The notes below the pieces were generated by a model. The model was not told the DNA's origin and made no database searches. It saw only the letters and a program-made list of their open reading frames with translations. A DNA stretch of 64,000 bases from Trichopria drosophilae (taxonomy: Eukaryota; Arthropoda; Insecta; Hymenoptera; Diapriidae), in assembly GCA_030407085.1 (NCBI GenBank), contig CM059582.1, positions 90,322,501 to 90,386,500 on the forward strand, given 5' to 3'. This document shows positions 42,429 through 53,108 of the stretch, piece by piece. Position numbers and translations under genes: made by a program. Numbering within the stretch: position 1 is the stretch's first letter; each line of letters begins with the position of its first letter.

Positions 42429-43881
42429 ATGTTTCCAATTTCAAAACACGAAAACTGTTATCAACCTCCAAGCACTTCAAGATACAAACCCCGAAATATA
42501 AATGTACTTATTGACAAATCATTTTTTAGTAAAATGAGAAGCCACAAAAATCATTTACATGTAAAAAAAATTCCCCATGTTTTTATTAGCAAAAACCAAA
42601 ATGAAATGAAGTATGTGGCCAAGTTTTTTCTAACGAAAGTACCCAGATAACAAAATGATATCGCAATGAAATCACGATGAATTCACGCGTGAGAAATTCT
42701 ATCACGGATGAATTCATGAACGCTGCGTAATGCGACGCGTATTGCGTCTCACAGTGAAATCACGCTCGTGATTTCACGTGAAATGCTTCTCATAATGAGC
42801 TCACTATGAGTCCTGGTGTGCGTAGGTGTAGAAAAATCTGCCACATAAACATCTATAATAAGTAATAGGAGATATTCTTTTCGTTAATAGGAAAGAATTA
42901 TGAAATAAAATAGATTATTATGTTTTGAAGGGATCATTAGGACTTCAATTACGATATGTGTCATTATAATTTATTCTGAATACTCTTGGGTTGGGCTTGA
43001 TAGTCGTGAATTGCAACTTAACCTCAAACTGACAAATCAGTAATTATACATTCTGTTATGTACTTTGATGTTGTCCAGATCTACTGTGTTTTGCTTTTTA
43101 TGTTTGAAAGTTATGTGATGCGATTTTACCATCGTACAACTTTGGCATGGACGATAATATAATGTAAACGAAAAAAAAAAACGAACTTAAGTTGAATTAA
43201 CAACTATGAATCCGGGCCTAAAAATAATATATTCTAGCATTAATAAAAGTTTAATTGTCACTTCCTTCTAGGAATAAATTAACTTTCATTTACTTTGTTA
43301 ATAAATAAATACAAGAAAACGCAATACAGCGTGTGTCACTCATGTGGGTTCACAAAAAATGTGTAATGTATGCCGGTAAATGCCGGGCGACATTTTCGTG
43401 TAGGTGGCGCCCCGCTCGAAGAGAGAAGACAGATAACGGGGCTCAAGTAATGCACCTATGCGCATGCGCATGTCACTCAGATGCGAATCACGATGAACTC
43501 ACAATGCGCATCACGCGTGAATTCACTGTGATTCGGAGGTGAGGGACGTGCATGTGCAGCACGGAACTGCCTATCATGAAGGCTGCACAATGACATCATT
43601 TTGTGAATTCACGTCGTGAGCCCATCGTGAGTCGCACCCAATGTTATCTGGGTAGCGAATACCTGGAACATGTATATACTTTTCAAATTAACAATAATAC
43701 CGACTCAGGCTTGAATGCGGTCTATGTATGTTCGACCCATTTATTAAGAACTGTGCGAAAAAAAGCGAAGACGATAATTTCTCCTAAAGAAAATGTCTGT
43801 GAAGTAATTTCGCAATTGATCCATTGCGAAATCTTTAAATCGGCACAGAACTACGTTCAGAAATTGCGTAATTGTATTTGA
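42429..43881 (+). pseudogene. Unidentified gene remnant split by a TIR element
   Basis: The left frame (42429-42641) begins M-F-P-I-S-K-H-E-N-C-Y and ends at the TA target of the inserted element. The right frame resumes after 43654 with S-E-Y-L-E-H-V-Y-T-F and runs to 43881. The two are offset by one base when the element and one TA are removed, so an additional indel is present. Both parts look protein-like (balanced composition, no low complexity). I recognise no family; an endogenous large DNA virus gene is one possibility. Confidence 0.3.
42642..43652. mobile_element. 1.0-kb nonautonomous TIR transposon with TA duplication
   Basis: Ends CCCAGATAACA (42642-42652) and TGTTATCTGGG (43642-43652) are exact, flanked by TA (42640-42641, 43653-43654). 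Both ends carry palindromic TCACGCGTGA and GAATTCACG/CGTGAATTC subterminal motifs. No transposase. TA target and short TIRs fit a Tc1/mariner-type or related MITE. Confidence 0.9.
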
Positions 43882-45129
43882 TTCGAAATATAAAGCAGAA
43901 GACTTCGACCAATCACTTGACAAATTCAAGGATATGGATATAACTGAATTGTGAACGGTAAGATGACATGCAGTCAGACGGGCAAAGACATGGATCGCCA
44001 TAATATAAATTTTTCCTAGACATTGCAAATTCGATTGAAGCTGATGTTGACGTGGCAATAGGAGAAAATCATTTCTACTCTAAGGAACTGATGAATCACT
44101 TGGTAGAATATAGACAGTGTTTCGCAACCTATTGAACCCATTTTACAGGCAGATAGAGCGTACAATTCTGAAAACAAAGTTCCTTTGCCGAAAATGTTTT
44201 CAAAGTACCGTTTTCAAGTTATTCAGCATTGAAATTAACCAATAGATAGAGCTTTGGGATTATCACAATGGTATCATTGACGGTGAATGTCGAGAATAAT
44301 TACGAAGAAAATGCTCATCATCGATAAACCCCGCTTTTGTTTTTGGCGAAGCAGCGTGACGTTCGAAAGAGACTGTCAAAAATATCGATCGGATCCGAAT
44401 ATCTAACCTGCCACTGGCTTTCGATTTCGAAAGGAAAATTAAAACATATAATTCGAATTAGTAATTAATCAAAAATTATTATTTTACAGGTTAGGTATAC
44501 ATGCAAGAAATAACGTTTCATATGTTTCGAAACCCTGGAAAATATTTAGTAAATTTTTTAAAGGGAAAATAAAACTTAAAGATTTAAAATTAAGGGATCG
44601 TATATTATACGTGATTACGCGTGAAATCGGATAAGTTTTGATGGAATGACAGATTTTTAAAAAGTACTTCGATTTAATATGAGAAAGCGTGGATTTATAC
44701 AGAGTCGAAAGATGCATCTATTTTCCTTTTGAACAAATTCTAAGATTTTGTTTAGTTTTTTAAATAATCAGTAAGTAGTTTTATCCGGATTTCGAGCATA
44801 ATTTGTCAGTCCTCTCAAAAACGAATAAAATGAAATTCCAAAGATATGATACCAAATTACAAACTAATTAAAACAAGGTTTAAAAAAAATTGAAGCGAAA
44901 TACAGTTAGTGAAAATTAAAATATTAATAAATCCTTTTAAAATTTTATTCTGTGCTATAACAATGCGCAATTTAGGTAAATTATGATAAATTGTCTATTA
45001 TTAGACACAAAATATTTCGGATTTTCTCCGATTTTTGATATGTTTCAGCAACTTACTAGATGTCACCTTGTATTAAGCTAGCTTTATTACTTCCGGAGAA
45101 CCAATATCTTTAGTGTTTTTTGCATATAA
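43882..45129. other. AT-rich spacer
   Basis: Short frames only (for example a 37-codon stretch near 44020-44134 with I-E-A-D-V-D-V-A-I-G-E). This may be a continuation of the unidentified gene remnant, but stops interrupt it. Nothing else supported. Confidence 0.3.
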
Positions 45130-47071
45130 TTTTTCATCTCACGTTTACTCCGGGAAACGTTACACTGGTCAACACTGAAAAATCATCAGAGATGCGGTTG
45201 TACTTTTCTGACGCATTTTTGTGTGCTGCATCCAAATCCGTCGACAGAATTTTTCCATTCCCCTCCATTTTCGAGATATCCTCCATTTTGTACTTTTTCC
45301 AAATCCGCTTCTTACAGAATTTTTTGCACTCCAACGGAACATGATAATTAATCGTATGACCACTCATTTTATGCATAATTGCCTCCAAAATACGTGTGAA
45401 TTTTTCCAGATCCAAAAAAATAACTGATGCTTAGAGATAAGGGAAAAACTTCAAAATCTTCACTAAAAATGACGAAAATTCAGCCTTATTTAGAAGAAAA
45501 AATGAATCTAATTCGAGAAAAAAAGTTTTAGGAATATCGTATCTGCATGATTCTATAGTAGGCTAATCACGCGTTAATTTCCGGAATTGGGTGTCTATTT
45601 AACTTTATTGTATGTGAAGATATATATTTTTAACTGATAATTTGGAAAAGTGGTCAATTTAGTGTGTGGTTGCTGGATGTACTGGCACGTAATGCTAAAA
45701 TGATTGGCATCAATTTTGCAACAATTTTTAGGGGGTTTTACATACATATTTCATTCCCATTAACAAAAATGGCAGATCAAAAATGGTGGACGAAATTGCA
45801 AAATTTGTTTATTTGCAATTGCTCCAAGCGGGCTGCACCATCTATAGGTCGTGCTATCCGCCAGAACGTTGTATCGGCTTTCCAGCCGTATCAACAATAC
45901 AGTATGACTTTGCACAAATGGAATTCTCCTGAGATTGAGATTGAGAGAGGGGACAGAGAGAGAGAGAAGGGAAAGATAAAATACATATACTTTTTAATAC
46001 TTTATACTACTTGGAATTAGATATAGAATAATGAATATACCGATTTTTGTAAACAAATTTAGTAATTTCATTCGCCATTTTCGATATTCGGAAAGAAATA
46101 TGTATATTGAACACCCTGAAAAATGATGCAAAATGAGAAATTGATGTAAATCATTTTGGCATTACGTGCCGGTGTATCTTGCACTCATACACTAAATTTA
46201 CCATTGTGGCGGATGCATTTTTACGCATCATAACTAAAACAAATGCAAACTTTTTACGGGCGATTTAAAGACCGAGTTTAAATGCCTCGCATCGGAATTT
46301 CCATTATACAAACACTTAATTCGAATTTACTTATTTAAATTAAATTCTCCGTATTTGACGTCACTTTCCAAGAATTCAACATTATATTTAATATGTAACT
46401 ATCGAAATTACCGGATTTTACGATAATGAAAATTCAATCCTTTTTTAGGAATATTATACTTTAAAAATTGTTCCGGTAACATTCTCGTAAATGCGAAATT
46501 GAGTTCACCGTAACAATGCTATGGGAACCCATAACTTTAAACAATTTCTATGCAAATGAAATGATATTTTTTGTGGCGAACAATGTTCCAGTACACTTAA
46601 ATTAAGCCGTGATATCGGTCTTAAAAAGTGATGGTCTTGGAACACCATAAAAATTTGGCAATACTATGGTTTTTCTCACTTGAACCAGAGTGACCGTTAC
46701 TACACGTGCCAATTTAAGTTTTAAGATAATTTGTGTTAATTACGATTAATTTCTTAATATTAATCTCGAGTAGTACTTCTACATAAGTGCAGTCTAAATT
46801 ACTTAAGGCAGAATTATCATATCTGCAGTAGAAATAGCCTTTTAAAAAACGAGCTCTCTTATTCTGATTTTTATGCCAAAAAAATAAGAAGATCCGTTAT
46901 TCTGATATTACAAAGAAATCGTTTATTACACAAGGAAAATTCCTAAATGCAAAAATTGCACTATTTTTTCGTTTTTTATGGATTTCTCCAATTTTACCAT
47001 AAGGTCAGAGTATTGTAATCCCTACTATCCAAATATTGGCCAATCAAATTTAGTCAGGGTTACAACAAGCA

Positions 47072-47079
47072 TATAAATA
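47072..47079 (+). promoter_or_regulatory. TATA box of the 5' LTR
   Basis: CATATAAATAGGC, with a plausible start site about 30 bases downstream. The equivalent in the 3' LTR is at 53976-53983. Confidence 0.7.
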
Positions 47080-47704
47080 GGCACGATTTCGAGAGCTAGG
47101 ATACACTTGTCCTCTGACTATCGAGCAAGGAGAAACCTTTACGAGCAGGAACCAGTCCAGACCACCACGAGAACCAGCTGTCACTCTAGGGAGCCCATAG
47201 AGTTTTCTCGGCCTAAAAAAAAAAAGAAAAGGGAACTCATTCTAAACTAACAGCCCTTTTCAGGGCTATACTAATAATTTTCCTTCCACAGCATCTCTCT
47301 GGGTCCAGGAGCCGGCCGCTATTAGTGCTGTAACATCAACACCGTTCCAGCTTTCTGTGTTCCCGACAGCCGGTTCGGCGTGTGGGAACGACGCACAGAA
47401 ATTCGAGGAGGTCTACACCGTTCGGTAGTGCTGCCTGTTAGGTTGTCAACCGTTACGCCAGCTGTCTCCATTATTACAGCAAGCGCTCAAGCTCCCCCGG
47501 GGCGAAAGAACTCAAGGAAGCCACCGTCTATCGACATTGTCGCTCGTGAAGCAGGCAGTCGATACCTCCTTAATCACTTGGGATCCTTTGAGCCATCGGC
47601 TCGATAGGCCATTGGACAGCAGCCGCTGAAGAAGCTGCCTATTCTTTTTTTTATCAATTTTTATCTTTTTGTTCGTGTTCGTGGTTATATTTTTTAAAGT
47701 GCCT

Positions 47705-48280
47705 ATGTCGCACCGCGATAACCCTTACGAAGTAAGTCCGTCATTAAATGCTGAATCGGTTCGGAATGCTGTCCGCGCTCGTTCGAGACGCACCCGAGCT
47801 TTAGATTGTTCCGCGCCTGCGCCTCCACCCACGCGTCCACGGGCAGACAAGTGCACTAAAGATTGTGCAGTGTGCACCGCGATCGAGAAATCGGCATTGT
47901 TAATCGACGAACAGTACAACCCGTTCGAAGGCGAATTGTGTGCCGAGATCGTGCCGCGTATCAAATCCGTCGTGGTTAAAAAATCTACACCGTGGAGATT
48001 ACGATCATTATCACCGTCCGAAAGAACCGCGCCGCCTTATCTCACGGGTGTATCTGAGGCAGATCCGCGCCTGCAATTTCAATTCGTCAAATACGATATT
48101 GCGACCGAAGAAGAGCGAAAACGTTACGGTCCAATAATACAAAAAAAGGGTTGCGCTTCGACAAAAACCAACGACATCGACACGTCAGAGGCCGATGAAA
48201 TTGCAAAGTATAGATGTTCGAGAAACGCGAAACGGCACCAGCGAGCGAAACTAGCCAAATATGTTAAAAACCAAAAATAG
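47705..48280 (+). CDS. LTR-encoded 191-residue basic protein (5' LTR copy)
   Basis: ATG at 47705 (the frame is open upstream, but without another ATG) opens 191 codons. An N-terminal arginine-rich stretch R-A-R-S-R-R-T-R is followed by a proline block, then a cysteine cluster K-C-T-K-D-C-A-V-C, a central region with Y-N-P-F-E-G-E-L-C and S-T-P-W-R-L-R, and a basic C-terminus (R-C-S-R-N-A-K-R-H-Q-R-A-K). No signal peptide or membrane segment from this ATG. The nearest analogy in arrangement is an accessory protein encoded in a retroviral LTR, but no homology is implied. No family recognised. It lies between the LTR TATA box and poly(A) signal. Confidence 0.75.
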   Translation: MSHRDNPYEVSPSLNAESVRNAVRARSRRTRALDCSAPAPPPTRPRADKCTKDCAVCTAIEKSALLIDEQYNPFEGELCAEIVPRIKSVVVKKSTPWRLRSLSPSERTAPPYLTGVSEADPRLQFQFVKYDIATEEERKRYGPIIQKKGCASTKTNDIDTSEADEIAKYRCSRNAKRHQRAKLAKYVKNQK

Positions 48281-48297
48281 TTATTTATTATTTGTTA

Positions 48298-48303
48298 AAT
48301 AAA
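48298..48303 (+). terminator. Poly(A) signal of the 5' LTR
   Basis: AATAAA 17 bases after the ORF stop, with T-rich and GTGTTGTTC sequence downstream (48310-48350). The 3' LTR copy is at 55204-55209. Confidence 0.65.
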
Positions 48304-48577
48304 TTTTTTGTTTTATTTTTATTACCAAAACAAGTGTTGTTCATTCAGAGTAGTGAATTGTTTTCCTAAGGCCCGTTACGTGACGAATAACGTAACTATT
48401 AGCGGTTCTATGTTGTGTAAATTTTACATTTTTGGCATTTCGGGAAGGACGTTCTCTAATGCATTACTAATTGCATCTTCTAAATTCCGCATCGTTCACA
48501 GCAACAGAAGGCGAATTCAATTAACGAAAGACGCACCATTTTTGAGAATATGCGCACAACATAACCATAACACTACA

Positions 48578-48725
48578 TTGGTGACCCCCGATTAGGGTTC
48601 ATTAATACGATTAATTAGAAGTCTTTTTAGTAATTTCTAAAAAATACTGTTGAAATTACACTACTCTGAAAAACAATTGTAGACACTGTTTACACTGTAC
48701 TGCCATTAGTTTTTTTATATACAAA
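48578..48725 (+). other. Gypsy leader with primer-binding site
   Basis: Directly after the LTR comes TTGGTGACCCCCGATTAGG, the expected primer-binding position. I could not match it to a tRNA with confidence. The gag ATG follows at 48726. Confidence 0.55.
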
Positions 48726-49565
48726 ATGGTGAAAGTTGACGAAACGGACGTTAATCGCATAGGGGTTCATGCCCCACCATTTTGGACAAATGATGCTGAC
48801 CTCTGGTTCGCACACTTGGAAGGGCAATTCATCCTAGCTCAAGTGACAACAGATGACACTAAATATGCTCATCTAGTCAGGCATTTGGACCACGCAGTTG
48901 CAGCCGAGGTGGCCGATATTATTAGAGCCCCGCCGGCAGTTGGCAAATATACAACGTTAAAAAACGCGCTTATTGCACGATTAACCGAATCCAAAGAAAA
49001 AAAACTTCGTACGCTCCTAGAACGCGAAGAACTTGGAGATCGCACGCCATCAGCTTTTTTACGACGCCTCATATCTCTCGCAGGACAACCTACGCCGACG
49101 GATTTTATTAGGACAATCTGGGTTAGCCGATTACCTAATCACATCCAAACCGTTTTAGCGGCAATGAGTGCACAGCCGATCGAAACTTTATCGGAAACTG
49201 CGGATAAAATAAACGAGATTCCGATTCACACAGTACGGTCCATTGAAACTCCGAGTACGACTAATCCGTCTAATGAAATTATTATGCAACAAATCGCGGC
49301 TTTAACACAAAAAGTAGAACGGTTAATGGCAAGAAACGCGAACGATACACCTTATACACAAGGTCAACGCGGTCGATCTAAATTTAAGCGAGATTTACGA
49401 AGTCGTAGCAGATCGCGTAGCGCAGGCGGTAGCAATTATAATCCTAATTGGAGTGTTCTAAAACAAAAAGGAGTATGCTGGTATCACCGCAAATTTGGAA
49501 AAGATGCACAAAAATGCACACACCCTTGCACTTACACTTCGGAAAACGGTCAAGGCGAGTCGTAA
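48726..49565 (+). CDS. gag: Gag of the 9.28-kb Gypsy element
   Basis: 279 residues from ATG 48726. The N-terminal matrix/capsid-like segment has [12 protein letters not shown] and [16 protein letters not shown] serine/arginine-rich stretch follows near residues 218-235, and a C-terminal zinc finger of the form C-x2-H-x9-C-x3-C starts near residue 251. This gag style belongs, from memory, to the CsRN1-related Gypsy group common in insects. The 3' end overlaps pol by about 118 bases in the -1 frame, so a -1 ribosomal frameshift probably makes Gag-Pol. The frame is intact. Confidence 0.9.
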   Translation: MVKVDETDVNRIGVHAPPFWTNDADLWFAHLEGQFILAQVTTDDTKYAHLVRHLDHAVAAEVADIIRAPPAVGKYTTLKNALIARLTESKEKKLRTLLEREELGDRTPSAFLRRLISLAGQPTPTDFIRTIWVSRLPNHIQTVLAAMSAQPIETLSETADKINEIPIHTVRSIETPSTTNPSNEIIMQQIAALTQKVERLMARNANDTPYTQGQRGRSKFKRDLRSRSRSRSAGGSNYNPNWSVLKQKGVCWYHRKFGKDAQKCTHPCTYTSENGQGES

Positions 49566-52500
49566 ATGCGGCAGTAGACTCGAATCCCTTGAATAGCCGC
49601 ATTTACGTTGCAGATGTGCACACTAAACAACATTTTCTTGTCGATACGGGGGCGGAAATATGCGTATTTCCCATAAAATTACTCTCGCGGAGACCGGAAA
49701 CTAATTATCAGTTAGTAGCAGCGAACGGTACAGCGATTCGAACATACGGAACTTACGACCTTGAATTAAATCTGGGTTTGCGACGAAGTTTTATCTGGCG
49801 ATTTACGGTTGCAGATGTCTCACAACCTATTATCGGTACAGATTTCCTGGCCTATTATAATCTCTTAGTAGATGCACGTAATACAAAATTAATAGACGTG
49901 ATTACCAAGTTAACTATTACAGGAAAAAACCCAATGGGAAAAATCGAGGAAATCAAAATTCCAATGCAGGATTCAAAATATCATAAAATCCTATCAGACT
50001 TTCCCGATATTTGCAAACCTACATTTTTTAATAAAGAGGCTAAGCATAATACCGTTCACCATATACAAATTATAAAAGGCCCGCCGATTTCGGCCAAAGC
50101 AAGAAGACTTGCACCTGATTTACTTGAAGATACGCGTAAAGAATTCGAATTACTCGCGAAATTAGGTATACTTCGACGGTCCGATAGTAACTGGTCTTCA
50201 CCATTACACATGGTTAAAAAGAAGACGGGTGAGTGGCGTCCTTGCGGTGACTATAGAGCACTCAATGCGCGCACGATACCCGATCGGTATCCGATAAAAA
50301 GATTGGAAGATTTTTCGGCCAATTTAGTAGGGAACAAAGTTTTCTCCTCGCTGGATTTGGTTAAAGCGTACAACCAGATTCCAGTAGCAATCGAAGATAT
50401 ACCAAAAACTGCCATAATTACGCCGTTCGGATTATTTGAATTTTTAAAAATGCCTTTCGGTCTAAGAAACGCGGCACAAACGTTTCAGCGCTTCATCGAC
50501 GAAGTGTTACAGGGATTAGACTTTATATATGTCTACCTTGACGACATTTTGATCGCTTCTGAAACCGAAACACAACATTCCGAACATTTACGTATAGTTT
50601 TTGAGAGATTAAATGAATATGGCGTTACGGTAAATCCGGCTAAATGCGTACTAGGCACGAATAAAGTAGTTTTTTTAGGTTTTACGGTAACTGAAGACGG
50701 AATAAAACCTCTCCCAGATAAAGTACATGCAATTAAGGATTATCCACGGCCACAAACTGCTAAGCAATTAAGACGCTTTCTCGGGATGGTCAATTTTTAC
50801 AGAAGATGCTTACCGCATGCTGCACATATTCAAGCTTCACTAAATGAGGCGTTGAAAGGACACAATATTAAAGGAAATAAACCAATTACATGGTCCCCAG
50901 AGCGAGATGCCGCATTTACCGACACTAAGAACGCCTTAATGCAGGCAACCATGCTCGCGCACCCCGATATGCGTGCGCCACTGGCAATTCACGTTGACGC
51001 ATCGGACTATGCACTAGGAGCATCGCTCGAACATTTTAAAGATAATTGTTGGCAACCATTAGGTTTTTTCTCGCGAAAATTAAATGCTACGCAACAAAAG
51101 TATAGTGCCTATGATCGAGAACTATTGGGAGCATATGAGGCAGTTAAGTATTTTCGCTATATGGTTGAAGGACGAGAATTTGTGATATATACTGATCACC
51201 GTCCGTTAACTTTCGCTTTTAAAAAAAATCCAGAAAAATACTCACCGCGACAATTTCGGCAACTGGAATATATATCTCAATTTACAACCGATATTCAGCA
51301 TATCTCCGGTAAAAATAACATAGTAGCAGATGCACTTTCGAGAATAGAAGAGATTTCTACTACAGTTACACTGGAAGAAATTGCTACAGAACAGGAAGCT
51401 GATACAGAATTAAAACAGCTGATTCAAAATCCAAACGATTCTTCACTTCGTTTGAAATCAGTACAAATTCCGGGTACGGTAAAAAACGTTATTTGCGATA
51501 CTTCTACTACAAATCAAAGGCCTTTCGTTCCAGTTTCGATGAGATACAAGATTTTTGAAGTTTTGCATAAGTTATCACACCCTGGTATTAAAGCAACAGT
51601 AAAATTGATTGCACAAAGGTACGTGTGGCCAAAGATGAACAATCAAATCGCTGAATGGACCAGATCTTGTATCCCGTGCCAGAAGTCAAAAGTTCATAAA
51701 CATACTTGGGCAGAACCAGGTATTTTTAAAAATCCGGCTAGTAGATTCGAACACGTGCATATAGACTTAGTTGGTCCATTACCAACATCCAAAGGCTATA
51801 GGTACTGTTTTACGTGTATCGATCGATTTTCGCGTTGGGCAGAAGCTATCCCAATTACAGATATCACTGCCGAAACTGTAGCTAGCGCATTTTTTTCAGA
51901 GTGGATCGCACGATACGGAGTGCCTCTTTTTATAACTGCAGATCAGGGAAGACAATTTGAATCGGCATTGTTTACCGAATTAAACAAATTGTTCGGATCT
52001 AAACATGTTCGCACAACAGCATATCACCCGCAGTCAAATGGAATGGTGGAAAGATTCCACAGACAACTTAAAACAGCGATAAAATGTTACGCTACGGAAC
52101 GCTGGACCGAAGTGCTGCCGACAGTTATGCTAGGAATACGTTCTGCATACAAAGAGGACAGCAAATCTACTTCCGCTGAAATGATTTTTGGACAGCCATT
52201 ACGATTACCGGGAGATTTTTTTAATAATTCAGAAAGTACAACAGATCCACAGACTTTCACGGAGAAATTGCGAGAACAAATGCACCAACTCAGACCTTTT
52301 GGTACTAAGATACTTTTGTGCATAAAAATCTTCAAACCTGCTCACATGTATTCTTACGCCGTCTGGCAACAGGGAATGCATTACAAGCACCGTATGATGG
52401 CCCGTTTTTAGTAATACAAAGAGGCGAACATACGATTACTATACAGATCTTTGATAAAAAAGTAACAGTCTCAATAAATAGACTTAAACCGGCATTCATG

Positions 52501-52641
52501 TTAGAGTCCGAAAAAATACAGAAATCCGATAATTTGCAAAACTCTAATACGATTTTAAAAGAAAATAATGTAGCGCCACCCGTACGAACTACTAGATCAG
52601 GTCGCAAAGTTCGTTTTCCTGACCGCTATGGTAGTACTTAG
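49448..52641 (+). pseudogene. pol: Pol (protease, RT, RNase H, integrase), one frameshift near the end
   Basis: 987 codons to 52411. Protease has V-D-T-G-A-E (about residue 66). RT has L-P-F-G-L-R-N-A-type and Y-L-D-D motifs (about 362). RNase H has H-V-D-A-S-D (about 515) and T-D-H-R-P-L. Integrase has H-x3-H-x~30-C-x2-C (707-747) and the D, D, E triad in H-I-D-L, A-D-Q-G and V-E-R-F. Near 52307 a single missing base shifts the frame; the true C-terminus (GPY/F-like domain, A-P-Y-D-G-P-F) is in the next frame, ending at 52641. This is the only break I see, so the lesion may be recent. Confidence 0.92.
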
Positions 52642-53108
52642 TTTTTTAACGTTCCCTCTCGTCAGTCTTAGTCCGCCGAACTGAACGTCGCGAAGGGCCC
52701 GAGTTCGAATCCCCGTCCTGCAATTTTCTCTGCTTATGTCCAGTGTGGAATAACCGGGGAACTTTGCTGGGCGAAGGTACGAATTTGGGACCGCTGCCGA
52801 CCCCCGTCGGCAGTTATCGGTACCGTCAGCGTCTTATCCGCGGTCGGTACGTCGTGGGTCTTATCTCGGATAAAGATGGGATAAGCCCCGCGTCGTACTC
52901 GCTAAGGCACAGACCGTCGAATCTGCTGGTGGTACCGATATTGGGGTAGGGGGGACTGGCTCTGGGTGGGTGTTGTGTTGTATATGCCTAGTTCTGTCAT
53001 TGTACTGTCTGTCTCTGTCCTGTAACTCTCCACACGAGAGCCGACCCGCAAATAGACAAATCGTCATTAACGCGGGGGAAATAACCTGTCCTTTGTCTTT
53101 TTTTGTAT
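52642..53108 (+). other. GC-rich interval between pol and the 3' LTR
   Basis: No env gene. Contains a tRNA 3'-half-like string (GAGTTCGAATCCCCG at 52701-52715, followed by TCCTGCA), a perfect hairpin CTGCCGAC-CCCC-GTCGGCAG (52794-52813) and further GC-rich inverted words up to 52940. A purine-rich GCGGGGGAAATAA (53071-53083) is the best polypurine-tract candidate, although it is about 25 bases from the LTR. Confidence 0.5.

Larger units (their letters stand above)
46205..48577 (+). repeat. 5' LTR (2,373 bp) of the 9.28-kb Gypsy element
   Basis: Begins TGTGGCGGATG and ends AACACTACA. It is repeated almost exactly at 53109-55483; by eye I count about 14 differences, so identity exceeds 99%. 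CCAT directly before (46201-46204) recurs directly after the 3' copy (55484-55487), a 4-bp duplication. It contains TATAAATA at 47072-47079, a 191-codon ORF at 47705-48280 and AATAAA at 48298-48303 followed by a GT-rich stretch. Most Gypsy LTRs are 0.2-1 kb, so this is unusually long. Confidence 0.97.

Noticed and set aside
43744..44058. 104-codon minus frame
   Set aside because: Overlaps the better-looking plus-strand remnant and has no recognisable feature.
47380..47607. 75-codon frame upstream of the LTR ORF
   Set aside because: A small indel changes its reading frame and length in the otherwise >99% identical 3' LTR copy, so it is not maintained.
47725..47964. Minus-strand 79-codon frame in the LTR
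   Set aside because: Antisense shadow of the 191-codon ORF, present in both LTRs only because that ORF is conserved.
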